DNA from: Desulfarculaceae bacterium
GTDB taxonomy: Bacteria; Desulfobacterota; Desulfarculia; Desulfarculales; Desulfarculaceae
Reading direction: 5' to 3'
NCBI GenBank assembly: GCA_021737145.1
Contig: JAIPEN010000003.1
Location: 186,001 to 250,000, forward strand
Length of the DNA: 64,000 nucleotides
Shown here: one piece after another, positions 17,289-24,258 of the stretch
How the letters are laid out: the number at the start of each line of letters is the position of its first letter
Numbering within the stretch: position 1 is the stretch's first letter
Notes under the pieces: generated by a model
Database searches by the model: none
What the model was told of the DNA's origin: nothing
The model's input: the letters and a program-made list of their open reading frames with translations, nothing else
Program-made: the position numbers and the translations under genes

Positions 17289-18605
17289 CTAGGCCGCCGC
17301 CGTGGCGGGAGCGGGCCCCTTTTTGGCGAAACGGGCCATGAGCCAGAAGGCCACCGCGCCAAGCAGGCCGTAGAAAAGAATGAAGGCGATCAAGCTAACC
17401 GCCACCTGGCTGGGGTCCACCGGGCTCACTCCCGCGCTGGTGCGCATGAGCCCCCAGACCAGCCAAGGCTGACGGCCCACCTCGGCCAGCATCCACCCCG
17501 CCTCGTTGGCTATGTAGGGCAAGGGTATGGCCAGCAGCATTATGCGAAGGTATTTGGGATGCTCGGTGAGTTTCTTGCGTATCACGAAGCCGTAGATGGT
17601 AAGCACCACGAACAAAAATCCCAGGGCCACCATGGTGCGGAAGGCGGCGAAGGTGAGGAACACCGGCGGCCGGTCCTCGGGCTTGAAGTCGCTCAGGCCC
17701 TTCACCTCGGCCGAGGGGGTGTGGTAGGCCAGCATGCTCAGGGCTCCGGGTATTGGCAATATCTGGACCAGGTTGCCCTCGCCGCTGAGCTTGGGAATCA
17801 CAAAGGCGTAGATGGGGGCGTACTTCTCGGTCTTCCAGTGGGACTCCATGGCCGCCAGCTTGGTGGGCTGGGTGGCCGCCACCTCGGCCCCGTTCAAGTG
17901 CCCCTGCACCACCTCGAACAGGGAGAAGATGAGGGCAAAGGCCAGGGCGAGGCGGAAGCTCTTGCTGAAGAAGGAGACGTGTTGCTTCTTGAGCAGGTGA
18001 TAGGCGCTGATGCCCATGACAAAGAAGCCAGCCAGGATGTAGGCCCCGCTCACGGTGTGGATGAACTCGATCACCGCGAAGCGCTGGGTGATCACCGCGA
18101 TGAAGTCCGACAGCTCGGCCCGTCCGTTGCGCACCACATAACCCACCGGATGCTGCATCCAGGCGTTGGCGCTGATGATCCAGTAGGCGCTCATGTTGGA
18201 GGCAAAGGCCACCAGCCAGATGGACGCCAAATGCAGCTTGGGCGAAATGCGCTCCCAGCCGAAGACCCACACCGCGATGAAGGTGCTCTCCAGGAAAAAG
18301 GCCAGGGTGGCCTCGATGGCCAGCAGAGAGCCGAAGATGTCACCCACGTAGGCTGAGTAGCGCGACCAGTTGGTTCCGAACTGGAACTCCAGGGTTATGC
18401 CGGTGACGATGCCCAAGCCGAAGTTGATCAGGAACAGCTTGCCCCAGAACTTGGCCATGCGTTTGTACTCTTCGTCGCCGGAGGTGTACCACTTGGTCTG
18501 CATGATGGCCACCAGGATGGAAAGCCCCAGAGTCAGGGGTACGAAGAGGAAATGGAAGAAGGTGGCCGCGGCGAACTGCAGCCTCGACAGTATCAATACC
18601 TCCAT
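17289..18605 (-). CDS. cydA: Cytochrome bd ubiquinol oxidase subunit I
   Basis: This 438-residue heme-bearing subunit oxidises quinol and reduces O2 to water. His18 (a heme b595 ligand), His183 in VIEFIHTVSG (heme b558), acidic residues Glu98 and Glu106, and the GRQPWLVWG motif are visible. It is shorter than E. coli CydA (522), mainly in the loop after helix 6, so it is the short-Q-loop class common in anaerobes and Gram-positives. ATG follows GGGAAGG. A minus-strand promoter with a perfect TTGACA lies about 45-75 nt upstream. It forms a two-gene operon with cydB. Confidence 0.95.
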   Translation of the reverse strand: MEVLILSRLQFAAATFFHFLFVPLTLGLSILVAIMQTKWYTSGDEEYKRMAKFWGKLFLINFGLGIVTGITLEFQFGTNWSRYSAYVGDIFGSLLAIEATLAFFLESTFIAVWVFGWERISPKLHLASIWLVAFASNMSAYWIISANAWMQHPVGYVVRNGRAELSDFIAVITQRFAVIEFIHTVSGAYILAGFFVMGISAYHLLKKQHVSFFSKSFRLALAFALIFSLFEVVQGHLNGAEVAATQPTKLAAMESHWKTEKYAPIYAFVIPKLSGEGNLVQILPIPGALSMLAYHTPSAEVKGLSDFKPEDRPPVFLTFAAFRTMVALGFLFVVLTIYGFVIRKKLTEHPKYLRIMLLAIPLPYIANEAGWMLAEVGRQPWLVWGLMRTSAGVSPVDPSQVAVSLIAFILFYGLLGAVAFWLMARFAKKGPAPATAAA

Positions 18606-18648
18606 CTGCCTTCCCTTTCACCTACAGGAATAGTTATTATTATCGATA

Positions 18649-18678
18649 TAAATATCCCAAGCATACTCCTGATGTCAA
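18649..18678 (-). promoter_or_regulatory. Sigma-70-type promoter for cydAB
   Basis: Minus-strand TTGACA (18673-18678) and TATTTA (18649-18654) with 18-bp spacing, about 45 nt before the cydA ATG. An AT-rich tract (TATCGATATAAATATC) surrounds the -10 and could bind a redox regulator, but it matches no known box I can name. Confidence 0.6.
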
Positions 18679-18760
18679 GCCCCCCCAGCGGACTTCCTTT
18701 AGTTTAAAGTAATTCCCTGGGCTAAATTAGGACTTTTTTGCCCCGACAGGCTCTGACCCC

Positions 18761-18790
18761 TTGGGGCGGGGCATGCGGTTGTCATATAAT
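18761..18790 (+). promoter_or_regulatory. Putative promoter for the CBS-domain gene
   Basis: A perfect -10 TATAAT (18785-18790) with a weak -35 TTGGGG (18761-18766), 18-bp spacing. The start codon is about 56 nt downstream. Confidence 0.5.
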
Positions 18791-18845
18791 TACGGCTCAC
18801 CGGCGCGCAACGCGCCGCGAGGGACCACCCCCCAGGAGAGAGCCC

Positions 18846-19490
18846 ATGAAGATCAGGCATTGGATGACCCCCGACCCGATCACCGTATCCACGGACACCC
18901 TTTTGCTGGACGCCCAGAAGCTGATGTCCGAGAAAAAAATCCGCCGTCTGCCCGTGGTGGACAAAAAGGGCCGCCTGGTGGGGATGATCACCAGCCGCCA
19001 CATCCTGGCGGCCACGCCCAGCGGGGCCACCACCCTGAGCGTGCACGAGATGTACGGCCTGTTGGGCAAGCTCACCGTGGGCGAGGTGATGCAAAAGAAG
19101 GTGGAGACCGTGGGGCCCGAGGACCTGGTGCAGGAAGTGGTGCTCCGGGGCCACGCCGAAGGAATCGGAGCCTATCCGGTTATCGAGGACGGCAAGCTCA
19201 TCGGCATCGCCACCGAGAGCGAGATTTTCAACGCCCTGGTCGAGCTCATCGGCCCCCGGGAGGGGACCAGCATCATCGAGCTGGCCAACGTGGAGCTGGC
19301 CAAGGAGGTGGGCGCCACCGGCCGCATCGCCTCGGTGATCGAAAAGCGCGGGGTGCCGGTGGAGGCCATCTTCACCGCGCCCCACCGGGCCAGCGCGGGC
19401 AACCACGTCTACATCCGGGCCCGCACCTCCAACAAGTCCGGCCTGCAGGCCGATTTGGACGCGGCCGGCTTCAAGGTGGTGCTCAACTAG
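18846..19490 (+). CDS. Tandem CBS-domain protein with C-terminal ACT-like region (AcuB-like)
   Basis: A 215-residue cytosolic regulator. CBS 1 starts MKIRHWMTPDPITVSTDTLL and ends with LVGMITSRHIL (about residues 1-58). CBS 2 begins LTVGEVMQKKVETV and ends KLIGIATESEIF (about 75-133). The rest (about 140-215, IIELANVELAKEVGATGRIASVIE ...) has an ACT-like beta-alpha-beta pattern. This CBS-CBS-ACT order is that of AcuB-type proteins, which bind adenine nucleotides, though a role in acetoin use is not supported here. ATG follows AGGAGAG. It is an apparent single-gene unit between cydAB and a repeat-bearing spacer. Confidence 0.85.
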   Translation: MKIRHWMTPDPITVSTDTLLLDAQKLMSEKKIRRLPVVDKKGRLVGMITSRHILAATPSGATTLSVHEMYGLLGKLTVGEVMQKKVETVGPEDLVQEVVLRGHAEGIGAYPVIEDGKLIGIATESEIFNALVELIGPREGTSIIELANVELAKEVGATGRIASVIEKRGVPVEAIFTAPHRASAGNHVYIRARTSNKSGLQADLDAAGFKVVLN

Positions 19491-19500
19491 AGGCTTGACC

Positions 19501-19539
19501 CCAGGCCCCTGATAAATAGCCGGCCAGGCCTGGATTTTT
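19501..19539 (+). terminator. Possible terminator after the CBS gene
   Basis: CCAGGCC (19501-19507) can pair with GGCCTGG (19527-19533) across a 19-nt loop, followed by ATTTTTC. The 3' half overlaps the start of a dispersed repeat copy. Confidence 0.45.
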
Positions 19540-19701
19540 CATGAGGGCCGGGTGGCATTTAGACAACCAACCAGTATTCATGTGGTTGTTTTGAAAAATG
19601 CGCCTGTGTTGCCAAGCTACGGTTTGCACCCTGGCCAGCAACACCGTAAGCCGGTGGCTGGCGCGGCAGGACCCACGGCCTTCATGGAATATACGGGCTA
19701 G
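19521..19701. repeat. Degenerate copy of a dispersed intergenic repeat
   Basis: The 69 bp at 19633-19701 align without gaps to 37608-37676 with 59 identities. The left edge (TTTTTCATGAGG near 19535) also resembles the left end of the other copy (TATTTCATGAGG). The middle is shorter and diverged. It ends 7 nt before the chosen aminotransferase start. Confidence 0.75.
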
Positions 19702-19708
19702 CCGGAAG

Positions 19709-20932
19709 ATGAAGAGTAATCACCGCGATATGACGAATCTATTGGGTTATCCCGGTTTTAATCTGGACCTTCCCCAGATCGTGCGGGCGGAGAACACCTG
19801 GCTTTACGATGCCCAGGGCAAACGCTACGTGGACCTGGAGTCCGGGCTGTGGTGCGCCGGCATCGGCCACGGCCACCCCCGGGTGATCGAGGCCCTGACC
19901 CGGCAGGCCGGCCAAATATGCCACGCGGGGTATTCCTACAACGCGCCGGTGGTGGATGAAGCGGCCGCGGAAGTCCTGGAGACCAGCGGTCTGGCTGGCG
20001 GCAAATGTATTTTTTTGTGCTCTGGCAGCGAGGCGGTGGAGTTCTCCATTCGGGCGGTGCGGCAGGCGGCCAGCCAGCCGCTTCTCCTGACCTTCACTGA
20101 CTCCTATTTCGGAGCATACGGCGACGCCCACCGCAAGAGCGGGGATGAGTGGTTCCTGTTCGATTGGGCTGACTGCGCCGGTTGTCCCTTGGACCGGGTT
20201 TGCGGCCCTGATTGCCCGGCCTGGCAAAAGATCCCTTTGTCCAAAATCGGTGGCTTTCTCTTCGAGCCTGGCAGCTCCTCCGGGCTGGTTCGCTTTCCGC
20301 CCTCCAAGCTGGTGGCCGCCCTGGCCGCGCAAATGAAAAAGAACGGGGGCTGGCTCTTGGTCAATGAGGTCACCACCGGCCTGGGCAGGACCGGGGAATG
20401 GTTCGGGTATCAACACTACGGCCTGGCCCCGGACGTGGTGGCTTTGGGCAAGGGGCTGGGCAATGGGTACCCCGTGAGCGCGGCCCTGCTCTCGCCGGGC
20501 CTGCTGGCCAGGCTGGAAGCCAACCCGGTTCACTATGCCCAGTCCCATCAGAACGACCCCTTGGGCGCGGCGGTGGCCCTAGCGGTGGTGCGCGCCATCA
20601 AAGAAGAGGGGCTTATCGCCAGGGGCCGCGAGATCTCGCGGCTTTTGCTGGAGGGCCTGGCCGACATCAAACAAGCGACCGGCAAGATCAGGGAAATCAG
20701 GGGGCGGGGCCTCATGGTGGCGGTGGAGCTGACCGGCGACAAGGATGCCGCCTCCACCGCCCGGGCGCGGCGGGGCCTGCTGGCCCGGGGCTATATTGTG
20801 GCTCAGCGCCCCGGCCTGAACGTGATCCGCCTGGATCCGGCCCTCACCATGGAGCGAGCCGAGATCGCCGGCTTCCTGTCCGCCTTGCAACAGGTGTTGG
20901 AGCAGGAGGTCCAGCCGCCCCCCGCGGCCTGA
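19709..20932 (+). CDS. Class-III pyridoxal-phosphate aminotransferase
   Basis: A fold-type I, class III aminotransferase of about 407 residues. The usual landmarks are in order: DAQGKRYVDLESGLWCAGIGHGHP, the phosphate-binding CSGSEAVEFSIRAVR, an NEVTTGLGRTGEWFGYQ segment with the cofactor Glu/Asp position, and the Schiff-base lysine in DVVALGKGLGNGYP. A cysteine-rich insertion (DCAGCPLDRVCGPDCPAW) in the middle is unusual and could bind metal. Members transaminate omega-amino groups (GABA, ornithine, acetylornithine, diaminopimelate); the substrate here is unknown. Start at ATG 19709 (GGAAG upstream) or 19730. Longer open frame upstream lies in the dispersed repeat and is not coding. Confidence 0.85.
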   Translation: MKSNHRDMTNLLGYPGFNLDLPQIVRAENTWLYDAQGKRYVDLESGLWCAGIGHGHPRVIEALTRQAGQICHAGYSYNAPVVDEAAAEVLETSGLAGGKCIFLCSGSEAVEFSIRAVRQAASQPLLLTFTDSYFGAYGDAHRKSGDEWFLFDWADCAGCPLDRVCGPDCPAWQKIPLSKIGGFLFEPGSSSGLVRFPPSKLVAALAAQMKKNGGWLLVNEVTTGLGRTGEWFGYQHYGLAPDVVALGKGLGNGYPVSAALLSPGLLARLEANPVHYAQSHQNDPLGAAVALAVVRAIKEEGLIARGREISRLLLEGLADIKQATGKIREIRGRGLMVAVELTGDKDAASTARARRGLLARGYIVAQRPGLNVIRLDPALTMERAEIAGFLSALQQVLEQEVQPPPAA

Positions 20933-20950
20933 TTGTATGTATCGGTTTTT

Positions 20951-21652
20951 CTAGGCCGTCCGCCGGGTCATGGCCAGCAGCCACTGGTGGACGGGCAGCA
21001 TGGCCTGGTAGTGGGGCAGGCACCAGTCGGGCAGCTCGCTGGTGTAGAACTCGGGCGGAATCTTGCACTCCAGGGAGGCCCACAGGCTGTCGTATTTCAA
21101 CAGCTCGGCCCGGGGGTGGTCCTTGTCATAGCCTCGGGGCACCCGCTTGTATTTGGCGCCCCCCACCGCATAGCCCGCCTTCTCCACCTTGGCGATGGCC
21201 CTGACCATGGCCGGGCCGTACTTGTCGCTGGCCACCGCATCCCGGAAGGTGGGCAGCATCTCCTTGGGCAGGCAGTACATGCCCACCCCCAGCATCACCT
21301 TGGGCGGAGCCAGCTGAAAATAAAACCCAGAGCAGGCCATGCGCTTGCCCGGCCCCTCCCACCACCACAGGCCCATGTGGGTCTTGTAGGGGGTCTTGTC
21401 CTTTGAAAAGCGGGTGTCGCGATGGATGCGGAACAGGCTCTTGTTCACCCGGGGGTCGGCCTTGATCTGGGGGGCCATGCCCTTTAGCAGCGAGCCCATG
21501 GCCACGACGAACTCCCGGTTGGGGGCCAGGACCTCGTTGTCGTAGATGGCCCGGTTCTTCTCGAACCAGGCCTTGTCGTTGTTCTTGGCCAGGTCGCGCC
21601 AGAACTTGACCATCTTCTTGCTGTAACCCCTGAAATCGTCGCTCAGAACCAT
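20951..21652 (-). CDS. DUF2461 (TIGR02453) family protein
   Basis: A 233-residue cytosolic protein of the DUF2461 family, of unknown biochemical role. The family hallmarks are FWRDLAKNNDKAWFEKNRAIYD near the start, LFRIHRDTRFSKDKTPYKTH in the middle and GFYFQLAPPKVMLGVGMY after it. ATG 21652 was chosen because GGAG lies 6 nt upstream; a TTG 12 codons earlier is possible. It is convergent with the aminotransferase and sits just behind pspF on the same strand, 54 nt away, so it might be read from the pspF transcript. No catalytic residues can be assigned. Confidence 0.85.
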   Translation of the reverse strand: MVLSDDFRGYSKKMVKFWRDLAKNNDKAWFEKNRAIYDNEVLAPNREFVVAMGSLLKGMAPQIKADPRVNKSLFRIHRDTRFSKDKTPYKTHMGLWWWEGPGKRMACSGFYFQLAPPKVMLGVGMYCLPKEMLPTFRDAVASDKYGPAMVRAIAKVEKAGYAVGGAKYKRVPRGYDKDHPRAELLKYDSLWASLECKIPPEFYTSELPDWCLPHYQAMLPVHQWLLAMTRRTA

Positions 21653-21705
21653 GCCGCTCTCCAGGCCGGGGGAAGAATCACTACCCAACTAATATGGGGC
21701 AGGAA

Positions 21706-22713
21706 TCAGAGGCTGTCCACCCCGCCGTGCTTTTTGAGCAGGCCGCGCAACTGATGGTAGGTCAGGCCCAGGCGCTCGGCTGCGGCCCGCTGGTTGAAGC
21801 GGGTCCGCTCCAGGGCCTGCTTGATCAGCCCGCGCTCATATTCAGCCACCGCCTGCTTGAAATCGGCAGGCAGGGGCTCGGCCGGGGGCGCGGCCCGGGC
21901 CGGGGCTTGCTCCGGGGAGGCCGGCGCGAAAGGCGAGGCAAAGGGATCCAGGTCCAGGGCCTCGACCACCTCTCCCTCGGAGCGGTACACCGCCCGTTCC
22001 ACCACATTCTTGAGCTGACGCACGTTGCCCGGCCAGGCGTAGGCGGCGATCTGGCGTTGAGCCTCGCCGGAAAAGCGCGGTGGCTCCGCTTGGCCCAGCT
22101 CGGTGGCCATGCGCGCGGCAAAGTGCTCGGCCAAAAGCAGGGCGTCGCCCTCGCGTTCCCGGAGCGGCGGCAGGGTGAGCACCTCGAAGGACAGGCGGTC
22201 CAGCAGGTCCTGCTTGAAGCGCCCGGCCCGGGCCAGGGCGGGCAGGTCGGTGTTGGTGGCCCCCACGATGCGCACCTCCACCTCCACCGGCCGGCTGCCC
22301 CCCACCCGCTCGAAAACCCCGTACTCCACGGCCCGGAGAATCTTCTCCTGAGTGGTGAGGGGGATGTTGCCGATCTCGTCCAAAAACAGGGTGCCCTGGT
22401 GGGCGCTCTCAAAGCGGCCCGCCCGGCGGGGGCCGGCCCCGGTGAAGGCCCCGGCCTCATGGCCGAAGAGCTCGCTCTCGATGAGCGAGGGGGCCAAGGC
22501 GGCGCAGTTCAGGGTGACCAAGGGCTCTCCCCAGCGGGGGGAGAGGTAGTGCAGCCGGGCCGCGGCCAGCTCCTTGCCGGTGCCCCGCTCGCCGATGATC
22601 AGCACCGGCCGCTCCACCTTGGCCGCGCGGGACAGGGCCTCCTGAAAGGCCACAAAGGCCTCGCTCTGGCCCAGGGTTTCGCCCGGCGGCGGGTTGGGGG
22701 TGCTGGCGCTCAT
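21706..22713 (-). CDS. pspF: Phage shock sigma-54 enhancer-binding protein PspF
   Basis: A 335-residue AAA+ activator of sigma-54 RNA polymerase with no N-terminal sensory domain, as in PspF. Walker A is GERGTGKE, the sigma-54 contact loop is EAGAFTGA, Walker B is GTLFLDEIG, and the arginine-finger region is FKQDLLDRLSF. A Fis-type helix-turn-helix (RAAAERLGLTYHQLRGLLKKHG) ends the chain after a Pro/Ala-rich linker. The gene is divergent from pspA across a 205-bp spacer that holds a sigma-54 promoter and an AT-rich dyad block. By analogy with the known system, PspA binds PspF until membrane stress releases it. Confidence 0.92.
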   Translation of the reverse strand: MSASTPNPPPGETLGQSEAFVAFQEALSRAAKVERPVLIIGERGTGKELAAARLHYLSPRWGEPLVTLNCAALAPSLIESELFGHEAGAFTGAGPRRAGRFESAHQGTLFLDEIGNIPLTTQEKILRAVEYGVFERVGGSRPVEVEVRIVGATNTDLPALARAGRFKQDLLDRLSFEVLTLPPLREREGDALLLAEHFAARMATELGQAEPPRFSGEAQRQIAAYAWPGNVRQLKNVVERAVYRSEGEVVEALDLDPFASPFAPASPEQAPARAAPPAEPLPADFKQAVAEYERGLIKQALERTRFNQRAAAERLGLTYHQLRGLLKKHGGVDSL

Positions 22714-22719
22714 GGATAT

Positions 22720-22770
22720 AATTTACCTAAATTTAGTTAATTTAACCAACTATTAGTCTAATTTTTAGAG
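22720..22770. promoter_or_regulatory. AT-rich dyad block, likely PspF upstream activating site
   Basis: A very AT-rich tract in a GC-rich genome contains overlapping dyads (GTTAA-T-TTAAC, and TTAGTT facing AACTA). It lies about 80-130 bp upstream of the pspA sigma-54 promoter, the expected place for PspF binding, and next to the pspF start, so it could also mediate autoregulation. Confidence 0.45.
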
Positions 22771-22846
22771 CCGCGAGCGTCCTCCCCTTTTGGCCTCCAG
22801 CGCACAACCAGCTAATATTACGCCGTTATCCAGTTTTCGCCGGCTT

Positions 22847-22862
22847 TGGCCCGGCCCTTGCT
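22847..22862 (+). promoter_or_regulatory. Sigma-54 promoter of pspABC
   Basis: TGGCCCGGCCCTTGCT matches the -24/-12 consensus TGGCAC-N5-TTGC closely. GG (22848-22849) and GC (22860-22861) are correctly 12 bp apart. Transcription should start near 22873, about 46 nt before pspA. Confidence 0.85.
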
Positions 22863-22918
22863 TAATACAGCGGCCATGAAGCCAAGGCGGCCATTGCCGC
22901 CCCAAAACGGAGGAAATC

Positions 22919-23602
22919 ATGGGAGTGTTCAACCGGCTGCGTGATATCATAGGCTCCAACATCAACGCCATGCTGGACCGGGCCGAAGACCCGGAAAAGC
23001 TCATCCGGCTGATGATCGTGGAGATGGAAGACACCCTGGCCGAGGTAAAGGCCGCCTGCGCCGGGGCCATGGCCACCCGGGCCAAGGCCCAACGGGAGCT
23101 GGACGGCATCCGGAGCCGGGTGGCCGACTGGCAGGCCAAGGCCGAGTTGGCCCTGGACAAGGGCCGCGAGGATCTGGCCCGCGAGGCCCTGGCTGCCAAG
23201 CGGGACTTCGCCGGCCGCGAGATCGAGCTGGAGCATGAGCTGGCCGCCCACCAGGGAGTGGTGGAGCAGTACCACGCCGACATCGCCCAACTGGAGCAAA
23301 AGCTGGCCGGCGTGCGCGAGAAGCAGCGCTCCCTGGCCCAGCGCCACAAGCTGGCCCGCCATGCCAAGCAGGCCCGGGGCAGCGCCCGCAAGGCCGATTC
23401 GGCCGAGGTGCTGATGCGCTTCGAGGCCTTCGAGAACCGGGTGGAGCGCATGGAGGCCGAGGCCGAGCTGGCCGGCATGTCCCGCCGCCCGGACCTGGAA
23501 GAGCAGTTCGACCGCCTGGTGGGCGACGAGGAGATTGAGGCCGAGCTGAGCGCCCTCAAGGCGGCCAAGACCGCCCCCGAGGCCGGCCCGGACCAGCAGT
23601 AG
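22919..23602 (+). CDS. pspA: Phage shock protein A (PspA/IM30 family)
   Basis: A 227-residue membrane-stress effector that polymerises on damaged inner membrane and restrains PspF. The amphipathic N-terminal helix (MGVFNRLRDIIGSNINAMLDRAEDPEKLIRLMI) is the family start, followed by almost continuous coiled coil (about residues 25-190) rich in Ala, Glu, Lys and Arg. The length matches E. coli PspA (222). ATG follows GGAGG and the gene lies behind the sigma-54 promoter. It is the first gene of pspABC, with spacers of 33 nt and then a 4-nt overlap. Confidence 0.94.
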   Translation: MGVFNRLRDIIGSNINAMLDRAEDPEKLIRLMIVEMEDTLAEVKAACAGAMATRAKAQRELDGIRSRVADWQAKAELALDKGREDLAREALAAKRDFAGREIELEHELAAHQGVVEQYHADIAQLEQKLAGVREKQRSLAQRHKLARHAKQARGSARKADSAEVLMRFEAFENRVERMEAEAELAGMSRRPDLEEQFDRLVGDEEIEAELSALKAAKTAPEAGPDQQ

Positions 23603-23635
23603 CCGCACCCCGCCCGGGAGCTTAAAGGAGATGCC

Positions 23636-23878
23636 GTGCCCGCCGTACTCGCCGCAATATTAGCATTCATCCTGTTGGCCCTGGGCATCCTGGGAGGAGT
23701 AGCCGTGTCCATCGTGCGCCTGATCAAAGGGCCCAAGGGCAAGCAGACCGCCCAGGCCGACGAGGACGAGGCCCGCCTGATCCAAGACCTGCACAAGGGA
23801 TTGACCCGCATGGAAAGCCGCATCGACGCCCTGGAGACGATCATGTTGGAGCGGCAAGGAAAGGAGCCCCGCTCATGA
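23636..23878 (+). CDS. pspB: PspB-like small membrane protein
   Basis: An 80-residue protein with one N-terminal membrane helix (about residues 5-27), a basic linker (KGPKGKQ), and a C-terminal helix with heptad hydrophobics (LIQDLHKGLTRMESRIDALETIM). This layout and the position between pspA and pspC fit PspB, which with PspC senses inner-membrane stress and draws PspA away from PspF. Sequence identity to E. coli PspB looks modest, so the name rests partly on context. GTG start after GGAG. The last 4 nt overlap pspC. Confidence 0.75.
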   Translation: MPAVLAAILAFILLALGILGGVAVSIVRLIKGPKGKQTAQADEDEARLIQDLHKGLTRMESRIDALETIMLERQGKEPRS

Positions 23879-24258
23879 GGCTGTTTGACAATCTGGGCCG
23901 CCGCGGCCTCTACCGCTCCCGCCGGGGGGCGTTGTTGGGGGTGTGCCGGGGCCTGGCCGAATACTTCGACTTCTCGGTGACCTGGGTGCGCGTAATCACC
24001 GTGGCCGCCTTCATCTTCACCGGCATCTGGCCGGTGGGGGTGCTCTACCTGATCCTGGCCCTGATCATGAAGCCCGCCCCGGTGCTGCCCACCCAGAGCG
24101 AGGACGAGGAGGAGTTCTATCACTCCTACGCCGACAGCAGAAAGATGGCCCTGGGCCGCCTGAAGCGCACCTACGACGGCCTGGAGCGCCGTATGCGCCG
24201 CCTGGAGGACGTGGTCACCTCGCGGGATTTCGACTGGGAACGTAAAGTGAAAAATTAA
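23875..24258 (+). CDS. pspC: PspC-domain membrane protein
   Basis: A 127-residue PspC-family protein. The domain signature is GLYRSRRGALLGVCRGLAEYFDFSVTWVRVI followed by a long hydrophobic helix (about residues 35-62, containing FIFTGIWPVGVLYLILALIM). The C-terminal part is a charged, probably helical tail (SYADSRKMALGRLKRTYDGLERRMRRLEDVV) that could pair with PspB. It begins in the last codon of pspB (ATGA overlap). Its stop overlaps the stop of the convergent histidine kinase gene by 4 nt, leaving no room for a terminator between them. Confidence 0.92.
   Translation: MRLFDNLGRRGLYRSRRGALLGVCRGLAEYFDFSVTWVRVITVAAFIFTGIWPVGVLYLILALIMKPAPVLPTQSEDEEEFYHSYADSRKMALGRLKRTYDGLERRMRRLEDVVTSRDFDWERKVKN

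Noticed and set aside
19598..19708. 37-codon N-terminal extension of the aminotransferase
   Set aside because: It lies within the dispersed repeat copy and lacks a ribosome site.
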